From NCBI RefSeq assembly GCF_016591715.1, contig NZ_AP024109.1:4030001-4094000 (forward strand): a stretch of 64,000 nucleotides of DNA, given 5' to 3'. A model generated the notes under the pieces. The model had not been told where the DNA came from, ran no database searches, and saw only the letters and a list, made by a program, of their open reading frames with translations. Below, one piece after another: positions 8,663 to 16,607 of the stretch (positions are counted from its first letter, which is position 1; every line of letters begins with the position of its first letter). Both the position numbers and the translations under genes were made by a program. Origin of the DNA: Mesorhizobium sp. J8. GTDB lineage: Bacteria; Pseudomonadota; Alphaproteobacteria; Rhizobiales; Rhizobiaceae.

Positions 8663-8803
8663 ATGAACCTGATCCGCAGCTATCGTAACTGGCGCGTCTA
8701 CCGCGACACCGTTGCTGAGTTGGGTCGGCTTTCGAACCGCCAGCTCCATGATCTCGGCATCGTTCGCGACGAGATCAAGATGGTCGCCCGCAAGGCGATC
8801 TAA
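8663..8803 (+). CDS. DUF1127 small protein, second copy
   Basis: A 46-residue paralogue of the preceding gene, 49 nt downstream and clearly a tandem duplicate (MNLIRSYRNWRVYRDTVAEL against MNLIRNYRNWRRYRETVSEL). The conserved core LGRLSNRQLHDLGIVRDEI and the ARKAI end are intact. A purine-rich ribosome site (GAAGAGAG) precedes the ATG by about 8 nt. Its stop lies 14 nt before the first anti-SD hairpin, so the RNA units could be processed from this gene's 3' UTR. Confidence 0.9.
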   Translation: MNLIRSYRNWRVYRDTVAELGRLSNRQLHDLGIVRDEIKMVARKAI

Positions 8804-8817
8804 GCAAGGAATTTCGC

Positions 8818-8926
8818 CAGGGTCGACCTCCTCCCCGACCCTGACGGATACGGCCAACCCTTACCTCCTCCCAAGGGTTGACCACCGAAACGGCGCCCGC
8901 CGGACCTCCTCCCCCGGCGGGCGTTG
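8818..8926 (+). ncRNA. Anti-SD ('cuckoo'/CcsR-like) small RNA unit A, three hairpins
   Basis: Three successive perfect hairpins all present the identical 10-nt loop ACCTCCTCCC. Hairpin 1 has stem CAGGGTCG/CGACCCTG (8818-8843). Hairpin 2 has CAACCCTT/AAGGGTTG (8855-8880). Hairpin 3 has CGCCCGCCGG/CCGGCGGGCG (8894-8923), followed by TTGTT. The loop resembles the 3' end of 16S rRNA (anti-Shine-Dalgarno), so it could pair with GGAGG motifs of mRNAs. The CCUCCUCCC-loop RNAs of alphaproteobacteria lie downstream of DUF1127 genes, as here. Stem sequences differ while loops are identical, which argues for selected structure rather than chance. Transcript ends are not known. Confidence 0.85.
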
Positions 8927-8930
8927 TTCA

Positions 8931-9012
8931 GAAGGGAACGAAGTTCGTCTTCCAAGCGAACGAAGTTCCTCTTCGAAGATTTCGCCCTTCTAAAAAGGCG
9001 AAAAGAATTTTT
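8931..9012 (+). repeat. Spacer between RNA units: direct repeats and hairpin with T-tract
   Basis: GAACGAAGTTC occurs at 8936-8946 and 8958-8968 (22-bp period) and is itself a short dyad. It is followed by TTTCGCC (8980-8986) and GGCGAAA (8997-9003) with a 10-nt loop, then TTTTT at 9008-9012. The last part may be a weak terminator for unit A or a processing site. A promoter for unit B could also lie here. Confidence 0.45.
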
Positions 9013-9033
9013 GCCATCAAAGGCGAAAGAGAT

Positions 9034-9155
9034 TTCGTCAAAGCCGACCTCCTCCCCGGCGATGACGAATTAGGTCGATCTTCACCTCCTCCCGAGGGTC
9101 GACCCCCAAAACGACACCCGCCGGACCTCCTCCCCCGGCGGGTGTTGTTGTTTTT
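9034..9155 (+). ncRNA. Anti-SD ('cuckoo'/CcsR-like) small RNA unit B, three hairpins
   Basis: A second unit homologous to unit A, displaced by about 221 bp, again with three ACCTCCTCCC loops. Hairpin 4 has stems TTCGTCA/TGACGAA and GCCG/CGGC (9034-9069) around a small internal loop. Hairpin 5 has an 11-bp stem, GGTCGATCTTC/GAGGGTCGACC, with two G-U pairs (9073-9104). Hairpin 6 has a stem of about 14 bp (9111-9148), then a T-tract. The core CCCGCCGG-loop-CCGGCGGG is the same in hairpins 3 and 6, showing tandem duplication of the whole unit; the changes elsewhere preserve pairing. The expected role is translational control by SD sequestration under stress. Confidence 0.85.
9111..9155 (+). terminator. 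Rho-independent terminator ending the small-RNA locus
   Basis: Hairpin 6 of the locus: a GC-rich stem of about 14 bp, 10-nt loop, then TGTTTTT. It ends both the DUF1127 transcript and RNA unit B before trmFO. Confidence 0.8.
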
Positions 9156-9226
9156 AGGGCTCGTCACCCGGCCAGCCATTTTACCGGCAATTGCAATCGC
9201 TTCGCCAAGCGATTATTCCGGCGCTC

Positions 9227-10636
9227 ATGAGCAAAAATCCCGTACACGTCATCGGCGGCGGCCTCGCCGGCTCTGAAGCCGCATGGCAGATCGCGCAAGC
9301 CGGCGTTCCGGTCGTGCTGCATGAAATGCGCCCTGTGCGCGGCACCGATGCGCACAAGACCGACGGCCTGGCCGAGCTCGTCTGCTCAAACTCCTTCCGT
9401 TCCGACGACGCCGAAAACAACGCCGTCGGCCTGCTGCACGCCGAGATGCGGCTCGCCGGCTCGCTGATCATGAGCGCCGGCGATGCCAACCAGGTGCCCG
9501 CCGGCGGCGCGCTTGCCGTCGACCGCGACGGCTTTTCCGACGCGGTGACGGCGAAGATCGAAGCGCATCCGTTGATCACCATCCAACGCGAGGAAGTGCC
9601 GGGATTGCCGCCCGAGGAGTGGGACCAGGCCATCATCGCCACCGGCCCGCTGACGGCGCCCTCGCTGGCGCAATCGATCGCGGAAGCCACCGGCGCCGAT
9701 GCGCTTGCCTTCTTCGACGCCATCGCGCCGATCGTGCATTTCGACACCATCGACATGAACACGGCTTGGTTCCAGTCGCGCTACGACAAGGTCGGGCCCG
9801 GCGGCACCGGCAAGGACTACATCAACTGTCCAATGGACAAGGAGCAATATCTGGCCTTCGTGGCAGCGCTGCTGGAGGGGCAAAAAACCGAGTTCAAGCA
9901 GTGGGAAGGCACGCCCTATTTCGACGGATGCCTGCCGATCGAGGTGATGGCCGAGCGCGGTGTGGAAACACTCCGCTACGGCCCGATGAAGCCGATGGGG
10001 CTGACCAACATCCACAATCCGTCCGTCAAGGCCTATGCGGTGGTGCAGCTTCGCCAGGACAATGCGCTGGGCACGCTCTACAACATGGTCGGTTTCCAGA
10101 CCAAGCTGAGACATGCCGAGCAGGTGCGCATCTTCCGCACCATTCCCGGGCTCGAAAACGCGGATTTCGCGCGTCTCGGCGGCCTGCACCGCAACACCTA
10201 CATCAACTCGCCGACGCTGCTCGACCCTTCGCTGCAGCTGAAGTCGCGGCCCGGCCTTCGCTTCGCCGGCCAGATCACCGGCTGCGAAGGCTATGTCGAA
10301 AGCGCGGCAATAGGCCTGCTCGCCGGCCGCTTCGCCGCCGCAGAACGGCTCGGCCAGGCGCCGTCGCTGCCGCCCTCGACCACCGCCTTCGGCGCGCTGC
10401 TCAACCACATCACCGGCGGCCATATCGTTTCCGACGACGAGCCGGGCAAACGCTCCTTCCAGCCGATGAACGTCAATTTCGGCCTGTTCCCGCCGGTGGA
10501 AGCGCCGAAAAGCGAGGGAAAACGCTTGCGCGGCAAGGACAAGACCGTCGCCAAGAGGCACGCCATCACCTCGCGCGCGCTGGCGGATTGTCGCCAGTGG
10601 CTGGGGCTGCCGGCGCGGGCCGAGGCGGCGGAGTAG
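9227..10636 (+). CDS. trmFO: Folate/FAD-dependent tRNA (uracil-54-C5)-methyltransferase TrmFO
   Basis: 469-residue flavoprotein that makes ribothymidine at position 54 of tRNA using methylenetetrahydrofolate as carbon donor. It opens with the FAD-binding motif [16 protein letters not shown], followed by HEMRP, the conserved [11 protein letters not shown] segment containing a family cysteine, and later [19 protein letters not shown] and the C-terminal NFGLFPP motif. Start 9227 ([12 protein letters not shown]) was chosen over an upstream ATG at 9191 because the family begins immediately before the dinucleotide-binding fold. It lies 71 bp after the small-RNA terminator and so has its own promoter. 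Confidence 0.96.
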   Translation: MSKNPVHVIGGGLAGSEAAWQIAQAGVPVVLHEMRPVRGTDAHKTDGLAELVCSNSFRSDDAENNAVGLLHAEMRLAGSLIMSAGDANQVPAGGALAVDRDGFSDAVTAKIEAHPLITIQREEVPGLPPEEWDQAIIATGPLTAPSLAQSIAEATGADALAFFDAIAPIVHFDTIDMNTAWFQSRYDKVGPGGTGKDYINCPMDKEQYLAFVAALLEGQKTEFKQWEGTPYFDGCLPIEVMAERGVETLRYGPMKPMGLTNIHNPSVKAYAVVQLRQDNALGTLYNMVGFQTKLRHAEQVRIFRTIPGLENADFARLGGLHRNTYINSPTLLDPSLQLKSRPGLRFAGQITGCEGYVESAAIGLLAGRFAAAERLGQAPSLPPSTTAFGALLNHITGGHIVSDDEPGKRSFQPMNVNFGLFPPVEAPKSEGKRLRGKDKTVAKRHAITSRALADCRQWLGLPARAEAAE

Positions 10637-10638
10637 CT

Positions 10639-11157
10639 GTGGCTGACGTCTCCAGGTTGCCTCAGCTTCTGCCGCCGGGTTTGCCGGAAAGTGAAGAACC
10701 CTTCGCGGGTGGCTACGGGATTCTCTGGAGCGTCTATATTCGCTGCAAGAGCCTCCAAAAATTGCGCGAGGTTCATATCCCAGCGCTCGAAGCGCTGATC
10801 GGCCAGCCACATGGCGGCAAAGGCTGGCTGTACGACAACGAACGCTACATCAAGAACCGGGACCGGAGCCTGAAGAGGATTATCGCCTTAAAGCGCCTCC
10901 CAGGCCCTTACACCGATCAGATCCTCGTCGATTTCATGAAGACGCTTTATTCGCTTTCTTCGTATTGGACAATTCAGGCCCGGCTGGACCCGTCGCACCC
11001 CCGCGGTGTGTATGTGTGCGCCAGCTTCAGATCCGAAACTGCGCCCTCAGAGACACCGGCAGTCGTCGACGCTATGGTTGAATTGGAGGCGAATTTCACA
11101 GACGCCATGGGCGGCGAATCCGGGCTGTATCTTGGCTCCGGTCAGCGTATCAGCTAG
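10639..11157 (+). CDS. Hypothetical protein coupled to trmFO
   Basis: 172-residue soluble protein starting at GTG 10639, only two bases after the trmFO stop, so probably translationally coupled. It has a proline-rich N-terminus (QLLPPGLPESEEPFAGG), then an Arg/Lys-rich helical middle (WLYDNERYIKNRDRSLKRII) and a C-terminal segment of mixed composition. There is no signal peptide or membrane segment. I do not recognise a family. Base composition is slightly less GC-rich than trmFO, so it may be accessory. Confidence 0.6.
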   Translation: MADVSRLPQLLPPGLPESEEPFAGGYGILWSVYIRCKSLQKLREVHIPALEALIGQPHGGKGWLYDNERYIKNRDRSLKRIIALKRLPGPYTDQILVDFMKTLYSLSSYWTIQARLDPSHPRGVYVCASFRSETAPSETPAVVDAMVELEANFTDAMGGESGLYLGSGQRIS

Positions 11158-11167
11158 TGATATCCAA

Positions 11168-12121
11168 CTATTCCGCCGGCTCGGCACTCGCCCCGGGCAA
11201 TCCCGGCTTCCCCGCCTCTCCCGGATTCCTCCGCACATACGCCGCCTTCAGCGTCTCCGACGTATCGCGCGAGCCGTCATGGCTCCAGCCCGGCGGCTGG
11301 ATGAGATAATTGAAGCGCTGCCCAAGCGTCAGCCCCGGCGCCAGCGCATCCTTGAACATGCCGATCCATTCGTGGAATGCCACTTTCAACGGGTTGAAGG
11401 TGCCAATGTTCTTGACGATCCCGTAGCGCGGCCGGTCTTCCTCCAGCTCCTCGACGAACGTGCCGAACATGCGGTCCCAGATGATCAGCGTGCCCGCGTA
11501 GTTGGCGTCGAGATAGCGTGGATTGGTGGCGTGGTGGACCCGGTGGTGCGAGGGCGTGTTGAAGACGAATTCGAACCAGCCCCACATCTTGCCGATCGTC
11601 TCGGTGTGGATCCAGAACTGCCAGACAAGGTTGAAGCCGAAGACGAAGGCGATGACCGCCGGATGGAAGCCTGCGAGCACCAGCGGCGCCTGCAGGATGA
11701 AGGTGAAGGTGAACAGGCCGGTCCAGCTCTGCCTCAGCGCCGTCGAGAGGTTGTAGTGCTGGCTGGAATGATGGTTGACATGCTCGGCCCACACCCATCG
11801 CACCCGGTGCGCGATGCGGTGATAGACGTAGTAGCGCAGGTCATCGAGCAGGAAGGCCGCGACGAACACCCAGATCGACAGGCCGAGATTGAAGAAGCGG
11901 AACTGCCAAAGCCAGAGCAGCGCCCAGTAGGACACGACGCCGAGCAGCAGGCCAGCAACGACATTGCCCGTTCCCATCATCAGGCTGGTCAGCGTGTCGC
12001 GCGTCTCGAACGATCCCCTGGCGCGGCCGGTGCGCACCAGCCAAAGCTCGATCAGGATCGCCGCGACGAAGAAGGGGATCGCAAGCTGGGTGACCTGCGG
12101 GAAATTATATTGATCCATCAC
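11168..12121 (-). CDS. Sterol desaturase / fatty acid hydroxylase family protein
   Basis: 317-residue membrane protein of the di-iron fatty acid hydroxylase superfamily. Several membrane helices carry the histidine clusters that bind iron: HRIAH near residue 101, HVNHHSSQHYN near 114 and HRVHH near 193 with the following NPRYLDANYAG. Members hydroxylate or desaturate sterols, hopanoids, ornithine lipids or carotenoids; the substrate here is open. Its start overlaps the stop of the upstream small protein by 4 nt (12118-12121), so the two are one operon. The gene converges on the trmFO-linked ORF. Confidence 0.85.
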   Translation of the reverse strand: MMDQYNFPQVTQLAIPFFVAAILIELWLVRTGRARGSFETRDTLTSLMMGTGNVVAGLLLGVVSYWALLWLWQFRFFNLGLSIWVFVAAFLLDDLRYYVYHRIAHRVRWVWAEHVNHHSSQHYNLSTALRQSWTGLFTFTFILQAPLVLAGFHPAVIAFVFGFNLVWQFWIHTETIGKMWGWFEFVFNTPSHHRVHHATNPRYLDANYAGTLIIWDRMFGTFVEELEEDRPRYGIVKNIGTFNPLKVAFHEWIGMFKDALAPGLTLGQRFNYLIQPPGWSHDGSRDTSETLKAAYVRRNPGEAGKPGLPGASAEPAE

Positions 12122-12543
12122 GCCGCCTCCCGGATCCGATCGCGGTTCTGCAGCACTGCCGCCACCGCTCGCGCATCCGCTTCATTGGCAAAAGCAAACC
12201 GCCCACCTCTCCAGGTGAAATCGTTGAGCCGCAGCGAAACCGCCTTCCCTTCCCTGGCCAGCGCCAGAATGTCGTGCGGCGTGACGATGCGAGTCAAAAA
12301 ACAGTCGCCGATGCTCTGGACGATGCCGCAACGCTGCGCGCCGAGATCTAGAAAAGCGGCATGGTTGTCGGCTGTCAGCCGGACGGTGCCCGGCCTTTCG
12401 TCGGGAAAATCCTCGGCAAAGCGTGCGAGCGCCTGATCCGCGCCGGCAAGCCTCGCGGTTGTCGTGCCGCCGGTGAAATGCACGGCCGCGACCGACAATG
12501 CGATGCCGAACACGACAAGAACGACCAGGACTGGCAGGCTCAT
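12118..12543 (-). CDS. Small membrane-anchored hypothetical protein
   Basis: 141 residues with an N-terminal signal anchor (LPVLVVLVVFGIALSVAAV) and a periplasmic domain containing two cysteines near QRCGIVQSIGDCFL. Start 12543 (MSLPVLV) places the hydrophobic segment at the N-terminus and is preferred to 12591. The family is unknown to me. The 4-nt overlap with the sterol-desaturase-like gene suggests a joint role at the membrane. Confidence 0.65.
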   Translation of the reverse strand: MSLPVLVVLVVFGIALSVAAVHFTGGTTTARLAGADQALARFAEDFPDERPGTVRLTADNHAAFLDLGAQRCGIVQSIGDCFLTRIVTPHDILALAREGKAVSLRLNDFTWRGGRFAFANEADARAVAAVLQNRDRIREAA

Positions 12544-12624
12544 GGAAAGGCGGCTCCTCCGGTGGCTCGCATTTCTTCGACACGAGTCCACGCAACGGAA
12601 TCCCTAGCATGATTGACGTTTACG

Positions 12625-13488
12625 TCAAAGGGGCGTCCAGCCCCGCATCGCGTGACGCAAGAACAACCAGTGCCGGCGCAAGGTGGAGAGCCCTACCGTC
12701 CTGCTGAGCGCCGAACTGCCCGCGTTTTCGATCTTGTCGAGATAGGCGCGCGTCAGCGCCAGCGGCAGGAAGGCCGGCCGCAACGAAACGGGCAGCGCCG
12801 GCGCCCCCGTCTCGAAAGCGTTGAGATGCTCCCGCGCCAGCGCAATCATCGCCGCCACCGCGCGCTCCGCGGCAGGCCCGCCCTCGCCCTTGACGAACGC
12901 TTCCGGCGTCGTGCCGGCTGCCGCCAGGATGTCGGCGGGCACGAAACACTGGCCACGCCGACGATGCAGCGGCAGCAGAAGCAGCAGGCCGGTGACAGCC
13001 TGGGCACAGCCGGCCCGGCCCGCCAGTTCGGCAAAGCTGGGCGCGGCGGCTGGATCGAGCACCATGGCCGCGAGTTGGATCAGCGCCGAGGCCGTTTCGC
13101 CGCAATAGCCTTCGAGGTCGGTTCGCGATGGCATCGGATCGTCATAGAGATCGAAGATCCTCGCCTCGAGCATGTTCTCGAAAGCCGTTTTTGGCAGATG
13201 GTTGGCGGCGATCGTCGCACGCAGCGCATCGGCGCTCGGGTGGCCTGTTTCGGCATCCCCGTCGGCCGAAATGACGTCACGCCACCATTGCAGCCTGACC
13301 TCGCCCGGCAGCGGCTCGTGGATACGATCGCGCACGCTCGCGATTTCGGCGTTGAAGGCGTAGAGCGCGAACAGTGCGTCGCGCTTGTCGGCCGGCGCGT
13401 AGAGCGCCGACAGGTAGCGGTCATGGTCGGCGGCGCGCACAGCATCCATGACGATGTCGCCCGTGACGATGTTGGAAGCGGCAGCCAT
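12625..13488 (-). CDS. Squalene/phytoene-synthase-fold protein, NDUFAF6-like
   Basis: 287 residues of the trans-isoprenyl diphosphate synthase fold (start MAAASNIVTGDIVMDAVRAADHD is split by the ordinary LYALYAFN-type core, here LFALYAFNAEIASV). The aspartate-rich DxxxD motifs needed for prenyl transfer are not apparent: the first motif region reads NAEIASVRDRIHEP and the second LEGYCGETASA. This pattern matches NDUFAF6 (C8orf38), a complex I assembly factor, rather than an active squalene synthase. Its ATG directly abuts the TGA of the Mth938-like gene. Assignment as an assembly factor is inference from motif loss and neighbour. Confidence 0.75.
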   Translation of the reverse strand: MAAASNIVTGDIVMDAVRAADHDRYLSALYAPADKRDALFALYAFNAEIASVRDRIHEPLPGEVRLQWWRDVISADGDAETGHPSADALRATIAANHLPKTAFENMLEARIFDLYDDPMPSRTDLEGYCGETASALIQLAAMVLDPAAAPSFAELAGRAGCAQAVTGLLLLLPLHRRRGQCFVPADILAAAGTTPEAFVKGEGGPAAERAVAAMIALAREHLNAFETGAPALPVSLRPAFLPLALTRAYLDKIENAGSSALSRTVGLSTLRRHWLFLRHAMRGWTPL

Positions 13489-13878
13489 TCAATCGACGGC
13501 GATCAGCGCGGCAGCGACGGCGCGGTCTTCGGCGAGCAGCACATTGTAGGTCCGTACCGCAGCTCCCGTCGACATCGGGTCGGCGGAGATGCCCGCCTCC
13601 TTAAGCGCGGCGCGCAAAGCCGCCGGCAGCGGCCGCAAATCCTTGCCCATGCCGACCAGCAGGATCTCCACCTTGCCGGCCTCGGCGAACAGCTTGTCGA
13701 AATCGGCAGCCTTCAGCGCCAGCGGATCGGCGGGCTCCCAGCCATGGATGCCGGACGGCAGGACGAGCAGCGAGCCGCGATGCGACATGTCGGCGAAGCG
13801 GAAGCCGCCATTGCCATAGGCCTCGATCGGCGCCTTGCCGGGGAAATGCGCCTCGCGGATGATGATGCCTTTGGCCAT
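13489..13878 (-). CDS. Mth938-like (DUF498) domain protein, NDUFAF3-like
   Basis: 129-residue single-domain protein of the DUF498/Mth938 family. Visible features are FRFADMSHRGSLLVLPSGI, followed by EILLVGMGKDLRPLP and the C-terminal MSTGAAVRTYNVLLAEDR, the signature of the family. The human member NDUFAF3 is a complex I assembly factor. In alphaproteobacteria this gene is often next to secDF, as here. The downstream gene begins immediately after its stop codon, so the two are translated together. Confidence 0.85.
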   Translation of the reverse strand: MAKGIIIREAHFPGKAPIEAYGNGGFRFADMSHRGSLLVLPSGIHGWEPADPLALKAADFDKLFAEAGKVEILLVGMGKDLRPLPAALRAALKEAGISADPMSTGAAVRTYNVLLAEDRAVAAALIAVD

Positions 13879-13886
13879 GGGTCTAG

Positions 13887-13931
13887 AGCACGATGCCGAA
13901 AAGTGGGAAGCGGTCTTCGGACGCCATCATG
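13887..13931. repeat. Short rhizobial palindromic repeat
   Basis: The stretch GATGCCGAAAAGTGGGAAGC followed by GGTCTTCGGACGCCATC is a dyad of a type seen many times in rhizobial intergenic DNA. It lies between the Mth938-like gene and secDF. The family identity is from memory, not a search. Confidence 0.4.
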
Positions 13932-13951
13932 CCCTGTCTCTTCGATTGGAG

Positions 13952-13990
13952 CCGGTAGATTCCAGGTCGACTCGACTTGGAATCTACCGG
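13952..13990. repeat. 39-bp near-perfect palindrome downstream of secDF
   Basis: CCGGTAGATTCCA and TGGAATCTACCGG flank GGTCGACTCGACT-type inner arms, giving a stem of about 19 bp with one G-T pair and a one-base centre. It starts 12 nt after the secDF stop on the minus strand. No T-tract follows, so it is more likely an RNA-stabilising stem, attenuation signal or mobile palindromic element than an intrinsic terminator. Confidence 0.7.
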
Positions 13991-14001
13991 CGTTGATGGC
14001 G

Positions 14002-16551
14002 TCAGGTCGTCACGGCCTTGCCATTCACCGGCTTCTTCTCCTCCTCGGTCGCGGCCTGCGGCCGCAACCGGAACAAGATCAGCAGCGGCGCGGCGATGAA
14101 GATCGACGAGTAGGTGCCGAAGATCACACCGAACAGCATTGCCATCGTGAAGGAGCGGATCACCTCGCCGCCGAACAGCACCAGTGCGAGCAGCGCCAGG
14201 ATGGTGGTGACCGAAGTCAACGTGGTTCTGGACAGCGTCTCGTTGATGGCGTTGTTCAACAGCTGCGGCAGCGGCATCTTCTTGTACCGTCGAAGATCCT
14301 CGCGGACGCGGTCATAGACCACGATCGTGTCGTTCAGCGAGTAGCCGATGATGGTCAGGATCGCCGCCAGCGACGACTGGTTGAACTCCAGCCCGGTCAG
14401 GACGAAGAAGCCGATCGTCATCACCACATCGTGCACCGTGGCGATGATCGCGCCGACCGCGAACTGCCATTCGAAGCGGAACCAGACATAAAGCAGGATG
14501 CCGACCAGCGCGATCAGCATGGCGATCGTGCCCTGCTTGGCAAGTTCGCCGGACACGGTCGGTCCCACCACTTCGACGCGGCGGAAATCATATTGATCCT
14601 GCAACTCGCCCCGCACCTTGTCGATGACGGTCTGCTCGGCATTCTCGCCGGCCTCCTGTGTGCCGACGCGGATCAGCACGTCGTTCGGAGCACCGAACTG
14701 CTGCACCTGGATCTCGCCGATATTGAGCTCCGACAGCCTCTTGCGAATGTCGCCGAGATCGGCGTCGCCCTTCTTGGACTGCACCTCGATCATCGAGCCG
14801 CCCTTGAAGTCGATGCCGTAATTGATGTCGATCGTCAGGAAGCCGATGACCGACAGGATCGACAGCAGGCTGGACAAAGCGAACGTCCAGCGGCGGATGC
14901 CCATGAACGGAATTTTTGTGCCTGGCGGAATGAAGGTGACCGGCGCGCGCGGCAGTTCCTTCGGGCGAGCGCGGCGCAGCCAGATCGACACCAGCATGCG
15001 GGTGAAGGTGAAAGCAGTGAAGACGGTGGTCAGGATGCCGATCGCGTAAGTGATGGCAAAACCCTTGACCGGGCCGGTGCCAAGGAAGAACAGCACCACG
15101 GTGGCGATCAGCGAGGTGACGTTGGAGTCGACGATCGTCGCCAGCGCCTTGGAGAAGCCTGTGTCGATCGACTGGATCACCGAGCGGCCTGCTCGCCGCT
15201 CCTCGCGAATGCGCTCGTAGATCAGGACGTTGGAGTCCACCGCCATGCCGATGGTGAGCACGATACCGGCGATACCAGGCAGGGTCAGCGTGGCGCCCAG
15301 CAGCGACAGCACGGCCACGATCATCGCCACGTGGACCGCGAGCGCGATGTTGGCGAGGAAGCCAAGGAAACCGTAGGCGACGAACATGAAGGCGACGACG
15401 AGGATCGAGCCGATCACGCCCGCCACCTTGCCGGCATGGATCGAGTCCTGGCCGAGGCCTGGACCGACGGTGCGCTCTTCAATGACTGTCAGCTTCGCCG
15501 GCAGCGCACCTGCACGCAGAAGCACCGCGAGATCGTTCGCGCTTTCGGCGGTGAAGTTGCCGGAAATCTGGCCGGAACCACCGAGAATTGGTTCACGAAT
15601 TTGCGGGGCGGAAATGACCTGATTGTCGAGGATGATGGCAAAGCGCTTACCGACATTTGCAGCTGTCGCTTGGCCGAACCGGGTTGCTCCCCTCGAGTTG
15701 AAGGTGAATGAAACGACCGGCTCGTTGGTCCGGGAATCATACGTTGCCGAGGCCTTGGCAAGGTCTTCGCCTGAAACGAGAACGCGGTTTTCGATCAGGT
15801 AGGGAACCGGCGGATCGTCTTGCGAATAAAGGACAGATGATCCGCTTGGCGGCCGGTTCTTGATCGCATCCTGCACCGGCATCGACTCGTCGACCATCTG
15901 GAAGGTCAGCTTGGCCGTCTGGCCGATGATCTCTTTCAGCCTTTGCGGGTCCTGCAGACCCGGCACCTGGACAAGGATACGGTCGTCTCCCTGCCGCTGC
16001 ACGATCGGCTCTGTGGTGCCCAATTCATTGACGCGACGTTCGACCACCTCGATGGACTGCGCCAGCGCGGACGAGGTGCGAAATTTTATGCCGGCATCGG
16101 TAACGGTGAATTTGAGTACGCCGGGTTCGGAATCATCCAGCGCCATCTCCTGGATGGAGCCGCCCGAGAACAGGCCAGCAGCGACAGGAGCCGTCAGCGG
16201 CTTCAAGGCGTTCTTGGCTGCGTCGACCTGGGTCGGATCCGTGATGCGAACCTGCACGGTTCGGCCAGTCCCACCCAGGCCGGTATATTGAATCTTGGCC
16301 TCGCGCAGCAGGGTCCGGATTTCGTCGCGCGCGGTTTCCAATTGCGCCTTGATCAGGTCGTTCTGGTCCATCTGGAGCAGGATGTGCGAACCGCCCTGAA
16401 GGTCGAGGCCGAGCGTCATCTGCCGCTTCGGCACCCAGCTCGGCAATTGCGCCAGCATGCTTGCCGGGAAAAGGTTGGGCGCGGCAAGGATCACTGTGAT
16501 GGCCACGGCGAGCCAGATCAGGATCATCTTCAGGCGCGAGAAATAGAGCAT
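14002..16551 (-). CDS. secDF: Protein translocase subunit SecDF (fused)
   Basis: 849-residue fusion of SecD and SecF, the membrane complex that uses the proton motive force to help pull proteins through SecYEG. The SecD half has a first TM helix, LGLDLQGGSHILLQMD, a large periplasmic region (P1 domain, with QRQGDDRILVQVPGLQDP) and five clustered helices near 370-530. The SecF half begins about residue 540 with its own first helix, then INYGIDFKGGSMIEV, and ends with five helices including the SLNDTIVVYDRVRE motif. It is transcribed behind yajC with a 56-nt gap. Confidence 0.97.
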   Translation of the reverse strand: MLYFSRLKMILIWLAVAITVILAAPNLFPASMLAQLPSWVPKRQMTLGLDLQGGSHILLQMDQNDLIKAQLETARDEIRTLLREAKIQYTGLGGTGRTVQVRITDPTQVDAAKNALKPLTAPVAAGLFSGGSIQEMALDDSEPGVLKFTVTDAGIKFRTSSALAQSIEVVERRVNELGTTEPIVQRQGDDRILVQVPGLQDPQRLKEIIGQTAKLTFQMVDESMPVQDAIKNRPPSGSSVLYSQDDPPVPYLIENRVLVSGEDLAKASATYDSRTNEPVVSFTFNSRGATRFGQATAANVGKRFAIILDNQVISAPQIREPILGGSGQISGNFTAESANDLAVLLRAGALPAKLTVIEERTVGPGLGQDSIHAGKVAGVIGSILVVAFMFVAYGFLGFLANIALAVHVAMIVAVLSLLGATLTLPGIAGIVLTIGMAVDSNVLIYERIREERRAGRSVIQSIDTGFSKALATIVDSNVTSLIATVVLFFLGTGPVKGFAITYAIGILTTVFTAFTFTRMLVSIWLRRARPKELPRAPVTFIPPGTKIPFMGIRRWTFALSSLLSILSVIGFLTIDINYGIDFKGGSMIEVQSKKGDADLGDIRKRLSELNIGEIQVQQFGAPNDVLIRVGTQEAGENAEQTVIDKVRGELQDQYDFRRVEVVGPTVSGELAKQGTIAMLIALVGILLYVWFRFEWQFAVGAIIATVHDVVMTIGFFVLTGLEFNQSSLAAILTIIGYSLNDTIVVYDRVREDLRRYKKMPLPQLLNNAINETLSRTTLTSVTTILALLALVLFGGEVIRSFTMAMLFGVIFGTYSSIFIAAPLLILFRLRPQAATEEEKKPVNGKAVTT

Positions 16552-16607
16552 TCGTTCTTATCCGTTCAGGCGTACAAGCGGCAGCGTTCCGCCCATCGAG
16601 AGTAGGA

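Noticed and set aside
8818..9155. CRISPR-like array in the repeated CCTCCTCCC region
   Set aside because: The repeat is a 10-nt hairpin loop with paired flanks, not a direct repeat of 25-40 bp with equal spacers, and there are no cas genes.
12613..15711. 1032-residue ORF on the plus strand
   Set aside because: It runs opposite to secDF and the assembly-factor genes. Its Arg/Gln/Asp/His-rich composition is the usual product of reading GC-biased codons on the wrong strand.
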